A stretch of 64,000 nt of DNA. Origin: Dehalococcoidia bacterium (GTDB lineage Bacteria; Chloroflexota; Dehalococcoidia; DSTF01; JALHUB01). The stretch spans positions 1-64,000 of the forward strand of contig JASEFU010000005.1 of NCBI GenBank assembly GCA_030018455.1, given 5' to 3'. The number at the start of each line of letters is the position of its first letter. The first letter of the stretch is position 1. The notes beneath the pieces were generated by a model. The model worked only from the letters and a program-made list of their open reading frames with translations. It made no database searches and was not told where the DNA came from. Below are positions 56,001 through 61,224 of the stretch, one piece after another. Made by a program: the position numbers and the translations under genes.

Positions 56001-56509
56001 GTGTCCAGGTCGGCGCGGTGGCGCAGCAGCCAGGAGAAGGGCGGTATCAGCGCCTTCAGGTACTCCTCGCTCGTTCCCTCTACCTTCGTTGTCCGCTCGT
56101 ACCAGGTGTACGGGATGAAGTTCGGCGGTTGGGAGGCGGCCGTCGCTAGGACGTCTGCGTCGGCAGGGCTGCTGGAGTTGCACAGGGCGTCGAGGTCGGC
56201 GGTAACGCTGCCCAGGACGAAGCCGTCTTCCAGCTCCTTGTCCACCTGAAGCTGGAACCCCGGCGGGGTGTATATCCACGGAAGGGTGAGGCGTTCGCCG
56301 CGGATAACTTCTGTGATGGTGTAGTTAGTCAGCGCGCCGGGAGCTACGCCCAGAGCGGTGCTGCTGAGGCCGCCCTTCTCGTTCGGCCCAAAGGGCTGAA
56401 GCGGGTCGGGCATGAGTGCTCGTGTAGGGCTGACGTCGCGGAGTATGCCCGCTAGCGCCAGCGTCATGGCTACGGCAACCGTTGCCGCTAACAGGAGTCT
56501 ACTCTTCAT
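53051..56509 (-). CDS. Large exported dockerin protein with thrombospondin-3-like repeats (copy A)
   Basis: 1152 residues from ATG 56509 (AGGAGGAAACCAG upstream). A signal peptide (LLLAATVAVAMTLALAGI) is followed by about 600 residues of beta-rich, Ig-like modules that end in similar strands (ENNAATFVVRVICSG, ADNAQRAVIKVWCGA). From about 665 a calcium-binding array begins: DSDGDGANDFEEM, DTDGDGLLDKPEDD, DSDGDGASDADE, DTDGDGKTDVDE, DDNCPLVYNPDQANN and DTDGDRCLDGAE, the pattern of thrombospondin type 3 repeats. A dockerin pair closes the protein: DVNGDRVASPLD (about 1077) and DVNKDGVLTALD (about 1111), with D1-N3-D5-x-D12 calcium ligands. No enzyme or anchor. Paralogue of the next gene; identity is highest in the repeats and dockerin. 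Confidence 0.85.
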   Translation of the reverse strand: MKSRLLLAATVAVAMTLALAGILRDVSPTRALMPDPLQPFGPNEKGGLSSTALGVAPGALTNYTITEVIRGERLTLPWIYTPPGFQLQVDKELEDGFVLGSVTADLDALCNSSSPADADVLATAASQPPNFIPYTWYERTTKVEGTSEEYLKALIPPFSWLLRHRADLDTIWLGGINPLPITTPLNTVYTNVPISPNGAGFIATTTNVAGATAMSTSSAVCLDSPQNSVSLTTMYGTPPNAGDNSGVIVGSDASIVGLWTDNTVVAPKTVTVVKVKANNGLAGNFIEHWEAEVTAPNITATWVDSGTSVLDQAVAVPSGPSAPATENLSISCAAGAAEGLVVIKNVLWPVAPTVETYPENNAATFVVRVICSGDGAATLVDKEVIWIKANPDPIVATVLGPPIPVMIDELKANHEPSNVLGNEWLVAEVAPGALEVAWSPGVMVDQGEGSTPVIVPTTSCAAGDACITFQVDEPWGQSDVHAQLNVGCLVPGLQSVVIKAIDAPAAPLGESKPADNAQRAVIKVWCGASPVSPDGIDDNTGLYPRWTAFRSNPDDRMPFAIPPDSRGDTRFGERTIDLQCYWIDGNGATDDNGNGYIEPGTWDETGTWLPGESMDDMPAGADDDHDCLIDPAFAQPGRPVDLDDSPNGVSCPPVPYSGVPNVVVYDTAADMDCDGLLDGIEMAWGSNPYAADSDGDGANDFEEMFNFTNPLNPDTDGDGLLDKPEDDYAAAPAGGAANSVPEARVAGNCADGIDNDTDGRTDAADPGCDATDSDGDGASDADERALDSNPYNAASKPEAWIAGTCADGIDNDLDGKKDNTPPADPGCKATDTDGDGKTDVDEVGLGSIYLNEAGEAADSDDNCPLVYNPDQANNEGRGRPNGPFLAGGVSSNPVADIQGDACDTDDDNDRVLDGAEPLSAPAPTDPYNADTDGDRCLDGAELLLGSIPTDPSSKCPATLSPAQQAYFRACHWNLPPNGYDGGIWDAEYDGIDDDTELDPDGDGILCPRVSTPPPGSGDKDADNAASAYGNLTEVEDTVEIKGYNTFASQANSDGDECVSGTAPWSCAQGCEDWIEIADVNGDRVASPLDRTAVLQRVNNLIPADPVSDAIFDVNKDGVLTALDGTFVGLNSSATKSPASCLPLTSDLHRSLP

Positions 56510-56824
56510 CTGGTTTCCTCCTACCAGGGACTTGGAATGCACGCACGTGCAGGCCTGGTCTCTTGTTCCAGATACGGAGTCCTCAACGATAAGTCCCTCG
56601 CTCTCTCCCTCCTTTCTCAATCAAGTTGGGAGGGGGCTCCCCCCGCGAAAACATGTCCCTCAACTGTGCGTGGGCTGTGATCGGAGGGATGCAAAAAGCG
56701 CCCCCTAACCGAGACCATCCAAAGGGAAATCTCCCTCCTTGTCGGGACTGAAGGGCAATCCCTTGCGCGACTATTCAGTTAGGTCAGGCGGGGAATTAAA
56801 TGAGTGAACCACCAGGTGAGGCCT

Positions 56825-56853
56825 GTTTTATCACTTCCCACCGGTTTTGTCAA
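56825..56853 (-). promoter_or_regulatory. Promoter of large dockerin gene A
   Basis: On the minus strand a perfect TTGACA (56853-56848), 17 bases, TAAAAC (56830-56825). Start near 56818, giving a leader of roughly 310 bases. Confidence 0.7.
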
Positions 56854-57006
56854 GTACCTCTGAGCGAGAATGCCGGAAACAGAGATAGTAGTGACAAAGA
56901 AGCCGTCGACCGAATATGCGCGTATCTTTCGGGGGTCGGGCCGCTGCTTCGGTCGCTTGCGAGACGGGCGCTGAAAAAAACGGCGAGACTGAGGACGCCG
57001 CCCTGC

Positions 57007-57044
57007 AAGAAAAGAGTACCGCCCGGATTTTCCGGGCGGTACTC
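57007..57044 (-). terminator. Intrinsic terminator of large dockerin gene B
   Basis: A perfect 14-base stem (57014-57027 with 57031-57044), 3-base loop, and on the minus strand TTTTCTT directly after. 43 bases past the stop at 57087. Separates the transcription units of copies A and B. Confidence 0.9.
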
Positions 57045-57086
57045 GCTATTCAGTTGTTGTTCCAGCTACCTCCAGACCGCAGCGTT

Positions 57087-60000
57087 CTACTCGAGCGAGC
57101 GGTGGAGGTCGGAAGTCAGCGGCAGGCAGGATGCCGGCGACTTCGTGGCGCTGGAGTTGAGTCCGACGAATGTGCCGTCGAGCGCGGTCAACACGCCGTC
57201 CTTGTTGACGTCGAATATGGCGTCGCTTACAGGGTCGGCGGGTACGAGGTTGTTGACGCGCTGGAGGACGGCTGTCCTGTCGAGGGGGCTGGCGACGCGG
57301 TCGCCGTTAATGTCGGCGATCTCGATCCAGTCCTCGCAGGCCTCACCGTCGCTGTCGGGAACGGCGCCGCCGGTGTAGTAGCCCTTGATCTCCACCGTGT
57401 CCTCGACCTCGGTGTTGCAGGTCGGCGGGCACGACGGACCGGCGTAGGCGCTGGCGCCGTTATCGGAGTCCTTGTCACCGGAGCCGGGAGGCGGAGTGCT
57501 GACGCGCGGGCAGTTGATCCCGTCGCCGTCGGGGTCCATCTCCACGTACTGGTTCCCGCTGTAGCCGGGCGAGAAGTCCGACCACGCGGAGCCGGGCAGG
57601 TTCAGGTGGCAAAGTCGGAACGTTGACTGAGCCGATTCAGACAGCGTAGCCGGGCACTTGGAGCCGCTGTTTGCCGGGTCTGTGCCGAGGATGGACTCGA
57701 CACCGTCGACGCAGCGGTCACCGTCGGTGTCGGCGACGTACGGGTCGGTGCTCACTGTGGCTTCGGCAACGTCGACTATGGCGTCGTTGTCGTCGTCCTG
57801 GTCGCAAGCGTCCCCCTGGGTGTCGGCGGTGGGGTTGCTGGAGACACCACCGGCGAGGAAGGGGCCGTTAGGCCTGCCGCGGCCCTCGTTGTTGGCCTGG
57901 TCGGGGTTGAAGATGAGCGGGCAGTTATCGTCGCTGTCCGCGGCCTCGCCGGCCTCGTTCAGGTAGATGGAGCCGAGACCGACCTCGTCAACGTCTGTCT
58001 TGCCGTCGCCGTCCGTGTCGGTAGCCTTGCAGCCGGGGTCGGCGGGAGGAGCGGCGTCCTTCTTGCCGTCCAGGTCGTTATCGATGCCGTCGGCGCAGGT
58101 GCCCGCAATCCACGCCTCCGGCTTGCTTGCGGCATTGTAGGGGTTGGAATCGAGGGCGCGCTCGTCAGCGTCGGAGGCGCCATCGCTGTCGGAGTCGGTG
58201 GCGTCGCAGCCGGGGTCGGCGGCGTCGGTGCGGCCGTCGGTGTCGTTGTCGATACCGTCGGCGCAGTTGCCGGCAACCCGGGCCTCGGGGACGCTGTTGG
58301 CGGCGCCGCCTAGAGGCGCTGCGGCGTAGTCGTCTTCCGGCTTGTCGAGGAGGCCGTCACCGTCGGTGTCGGGGTTCAGCGGGTTGGAGAACTGGAACAA
58401 CTCGAGGTAGTCGGAAGCGCCGTCGCCGTCGGAGTCGGCGAGGAGCGGGTTGGAGCCCCAGGCGACTTCGAGACCGTCCGGCAGGCCGTCGCAGTCCATG
58501 TCGGCTGCGGTATCGAATTGGATCTTCTGCGCGGACGGCGCGGTGGAGCCCTCATTCAGCTCGATGGCAGGGCAGAGGACTCCGTTCGGTGAGTCGTCCG
58601 CGTCGACCGGGCGGCCGGGCTGGGCGAAAGCGGGATCGGCCAGGCAGTCGCCGTCGTCGTCGATGCCCGCGGGCATGTCGGGATCTGCGCGGCTTTCAGC
58701 GGCGCTGATCCAGCCGTAGCCGGGCGCGTTGGGGTCAGTGTCGAGGTCGACAGCGCCGTCGTCGTCGAACCACGTGCAGCGCCAGGTGTACCAGCGCTCG
58801 ACGTAGCGGACGTCGCTGCGGCTGGCTGTGTCGGCGGCGCTGCCAGGCTTGTACGACATGCGGGCGTCTGCAACGGACTCGTGGGTTATCCACGCCGGGA
58901 AGAGGCCGGTGTTGTCGTCCTTGCCGTCGGCGTCATTCGCGCTGTCCCAGCAGCGGACGGTGATGGTGTCCCACTGGACGTTGTTGCTGGGGTTGGAGTC
59001 GGCGTTGCCCACGGGGACCTCAACGGCCTTTATCGGGACAAGGTAAGTGCCCTCGGTGGCGGGACACGTAATATCGAGCTCAGCCGTGAGGGCGATCTGG
59101 GGGCCGTTGGGCTCGTTGAGACCGACCTTGAGCCCCGCGCAAGCGCTTCCGCCGCCGGCTATGCAGCTAACAGACGTCGGCGTGAGGGGAGCGTTGGTGT
59201 CGGGGTCTGAGCCGTAGACTGCCGCGACCGAGGTGTTGTCGAAGTTGACGGTGATGTCGTAGGTGCCGCCGCCGTCGAGGTCGGGCGCTTCGGCTACCAG
59301 GTAGACATCGCTGGAGGCGCCGTTGGTGTGGCTGTAGTTGCGCAGCAGCGCCGTCATCTTCACGGTCGCCGTGTCGTTCAGCAGGAGCTGGACCTGGTCA
59401 GCAACCGACCTGCCGTCGGTCGTGATGGGCGGGTTCAGGCTTGAGCTTCCGCCGTAGGATACGGGCGCCCCCTCAAGCGTGATGACCTGCTTGTCAACGC
59501 TGCTGGCGGTGGAGCTGCAGTTCACGCGGATGGCAAAGCCGGCGACGTTGCTCTCGAGGTCGCTGTCGAAGGTGCCGGCCTTGGGGTAGGCGACATCCTT
59601 GATGGCGACGATGTAGTCGCCAGTGGCCTGGCAGTCGATGTTCAGCGTGCCGGTGTACTCGATCGCCGTGGCGACGGCGAGGTTATCCTCTGAGAAGCTG
59701 ATCTGGGCGGTGCCGCCGCCGGCGACGGCCGGATCGCTGTCGTCCACCCAGGCGGTGCCGTTCCAGTGCTTCTGGTCGACGCTGCCGCCCCAGGTGGCGG
59801 CCACGCCGGCTGGAGCCTCGACGTGCCAGACGTCCTTGAAGTCGCCTGCCTCGGGTCCGGTGTTGACCACGCGCTTGACCACGTTAACGGTGCTGTCGCC
59901 GGAAACGAGGTTGGGCGAGGCCCACCAGCCGCGCACCTGCTTGTCGGAGCACTCGTAGACGCCGGTGTCACAGGGGGCGGCGCCGTCGCCGCGCAGAGGC

Positions 60001-60704
60001 GGCGTACCGGTCATGCCGACAGGCGTGGTCCATGTGCCCATGGTGTGGGACTTGGCCTCGCCGCCGCCTTGCGAGCAGGTGTTCGTGGGCGGCTCGGGGC
60101 CGCCGCCGGTCCAGACCATGCTTGCGCCCGTGCCCGGGTGCCACGGGAGCTGCATCGTCAGGATCTCCAGCGGCAGTGGGTTGGGGAGCGGATACGCGGT
60201 GGTTTTCGCCAGCCAGATGTGCGTGATGTCGGTCGTGAAGCGGGCCGACATTGGGAAGATGGCTCCCCTGGCCACCAGGTACTCCTTGCCCGCCGCTATG
60301 ATGTCTGTGCTCCCCTCGTCAAACGTGTAGGGGGTGCAGCAGCTGGTGCCGGGCGCCGCCACGGCATCCCACTCGGCAGGGCTGGCGGAGTTGCAGAACA
60401 GGTCGACGCCCGTGAGGAAGTCGCCGAGCGGGTCCCCGTCGTTGACGGCGATGTCGGGGCTTCCCAGCATCCCGTGGCTGTAGGTGGCGTAACTGTCCGT
60501 GCGCTTCCCGAAGGACACCGTCTCCGGGGTGAAGCTGTACGCGTCTGTCCACTGTCCGAGGGCGGTGGTGCTCGTTCCCTGGTCGCCCTCGAAGATGCCT
60601 ACGGGCTGGACGGGGCGGGTAATGCTGCCGCCCGCCGAGGCGCTAAATGCCCATAGGGCTGCTAATAGAATCGCTGCAAGTACGACTAGATAGCTACGTC
60701 TCAT
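57087..60704 (-). CDS. Large exported dockerin protein with thrombospondin-3-like repeats (copy B)
   Basis: 1205 residues from ATG 60704; AAGGAGG stands 9 bases before it (a two-codon ATG GAA TGA frame overlaps the start). Signal peptide (YLVVLAAILLAALWAFSASA). The N-terminal 650 residues resemble copy A in layout (QPVGIFEGDQGTSTTALGQW compares with QPFGPNEKGGLSSTALGVA; strands SNVAGFAIRVNCSS and SNNVQWDTITVRCW) but are diverged. The calcium-repeat array (from about 725) and the dockerin (DVNKDGVLTALD about 1164, preceded by DINGDRVASPLD about 1130) are nearly identical to copy A. No enzyme domain or anchor. Longest-leader gene of the block nearest the divergent scaffoldin. Confidence 0.85.
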   Translation of the reverse strand: MRRSYLVVLAAILLAALWAFSASAGGSITRPVQPVGIFEGDQGTSTTALGQWTDAYSFTPETVSFGKRTDSYATYSHGMLGSPDIAVNDGDPLGDFLTGVDLFCNSASPAEWDAVAAPGTSCCTPYTFDEGSTDIIAAGKEYLVARGAIFPMSARFTTDITHIWLAKTTAYPLPNPLPLEILTMQLPWHPGTGASMVWTGGGPEPPTNTCSQGGGEAKSHTMGTWTTPVGMTGTPPLRGDGAAPCDTGVYECSDKQVRGWWASPNLVSGDSTVNVVKRVVNTGPEAGDFKDVWHVEAPAGVAATWGGSVDQKHWNGTAWVDDSDPAVAGGGTAQISFSEDNLAVATAIEYTGTLNIDCQATGDYIVAIKDVAYPKAGTFDSDLESNVAGFAIRVNCSSTASSVDKQVITLEGAPVSYGGSSSLNPPITTDGRSVADQVQLLLNDTATVKMTALLRNYSHTNGASSDVYLVAEAPDLDGGGTYDITVNFDNTSVAAVYGSDPDTNAPLTPTSVSCIAGGGSACAGLKVGLNEPNGPQIALTAELDITCPATEGTYLVPIKAVEVPVGNADSNPSNNVQWDTITVRCWDSANDADGKDDNTGLFPAWITHESVADARMSYKPGSAADTASRSDVRYVERWYTWRCTWFDDDGAVDLDTDPNAPGYGWISAAESRADPDMPAGIDDDGDCLADPAFAQPGRPVDADDSPNGVLCPAIELNEGSTAPSAQKIQFDTAADMDCDGLPDGLEVAWGSNPLLADSDGDGASDYLELFQFSNPLNPDTDGDGLLDKPEDDYAAAPLGGAANSVPEARVAGNCADGIDNDTDGRTDAADPGCDATDSDSDGASDADERALDSNPYNAASKPEAWIAGTCADGIDNDLDGKKDAAPPADPGCKATDTDGDGKTDVDEVGLGSIYLNEAGEAADSDDNCPLIFNPDQANNEGRGRPNGPFLAGGVSSNPTADTQGDACDQDDDNDAIVDVAEATVSTDPYVADTDGDRCVDGVESILGTDPANSGSKCPATLSESAQSTFRLCHLNLPGSAWSDFSPGYSGNQYVEMDPDGDGINCPRVSTPPPGSGDKDSDNGASAYAGPSCPPTCNTEVEDTVEIKGYYTGGAVPDSDGEACEDWIEIADINGDRVASPLDRTAVLQRVNNLVPADPVSDAIFDVNKDGVLTALDGTFVGLNSSATKSPASCLPLTSDLHRSLE

Positions 60705-61224
60705 TCCATTGTTCCTCCTTGTTTGAACCGTGGACGCTTGTACAAACAGAAAAGCCGACCGCGGGGCCGGCCTCCCTTCCTGATTGCTGAAGCATTCCAG
60801 TGCTTGACTCCGGCGGCCCCGCCATCCGCCGGACATCGCTGTTCCGCAATCGGCTCAACTGTTGTGTTCGAGATTATACAACTACTGTCAACTTTCGTCC
60901 AGCAGGCGCCGGGAGTCTTTTCCGCTGCCCGCGGGGAGCCCGGCAGCCGCAGATCCCGAACGAAAAACGGGCAGAGATTTTAACGTCTTTTCTGACATTA
61001 CATAACAGGCGGCGCCGAACGAAGGGCTATAATTAAGCCGCGAAGTTGCGCCCGGAGAGAGGCGCGCTTCTCTTGAACGCAGCGCTTGCAGCGATTATGG
61101 TAAGTGACAGCGCCCTGCCGCCGGCTGGTAGACAGGCAGCGAGCCTCTCAACGATACCCCCGCCAGCGCGAAGAATGGAGACGGCGGCGGTTTCGGCCGA
61201 CTAACATACTAGGGGTCTCGCTTC
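60705..61224. other. Divergent regulatory region between dockerin gene B and the five-cohesin gene
   Basis: Minus strand: TGGACG (60901-60896), 17 bases, TATAAT (60878-60873), then a leader of about 160 bases containing a hairpin with U-run (60747-60771). Plus strand: TATAAT at 61028-61033 without a clear -35, about 190 bases ahead of the TTG start at 61225. No gene is evident. Confidence 0.5.
60747..60771 (-). promoter_or_regulatory. Hairpin plus U-run in the leader of dockerin gene B
   Basis: On the minus strand GCCGGCC (60771-60765) pairs with GGTCGGC (60760-60754), one G-U pair, 4-base loop, followed by TTTTCTG. It looks like an intrinsic terminator placed between the promoter and the start codon at 60704, as in attenuators or riboswitches. 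Confidence 0.55.

Larger units (their letters stand above)
56510..57086. other. Long leader and promoter region of copy A
   Basis: Holds the promoter at 56825-56853 (minus), a transcribed leader of about 310 bases and the terminator of copy B at 57007-57044. A frame on the minus strand continues above the chosen start but lacks a ribosome site. No known riboswitch was recognised. Confidence 0.5.

Noticed and set aside
56510-56818. Cyclic di-GMP or cobalamin riboswitch in the leader of dockerin gene A
   Set aside because: Only a short CACGCACAG-like word fits; the paired elements of those riboswitch classes are not present.
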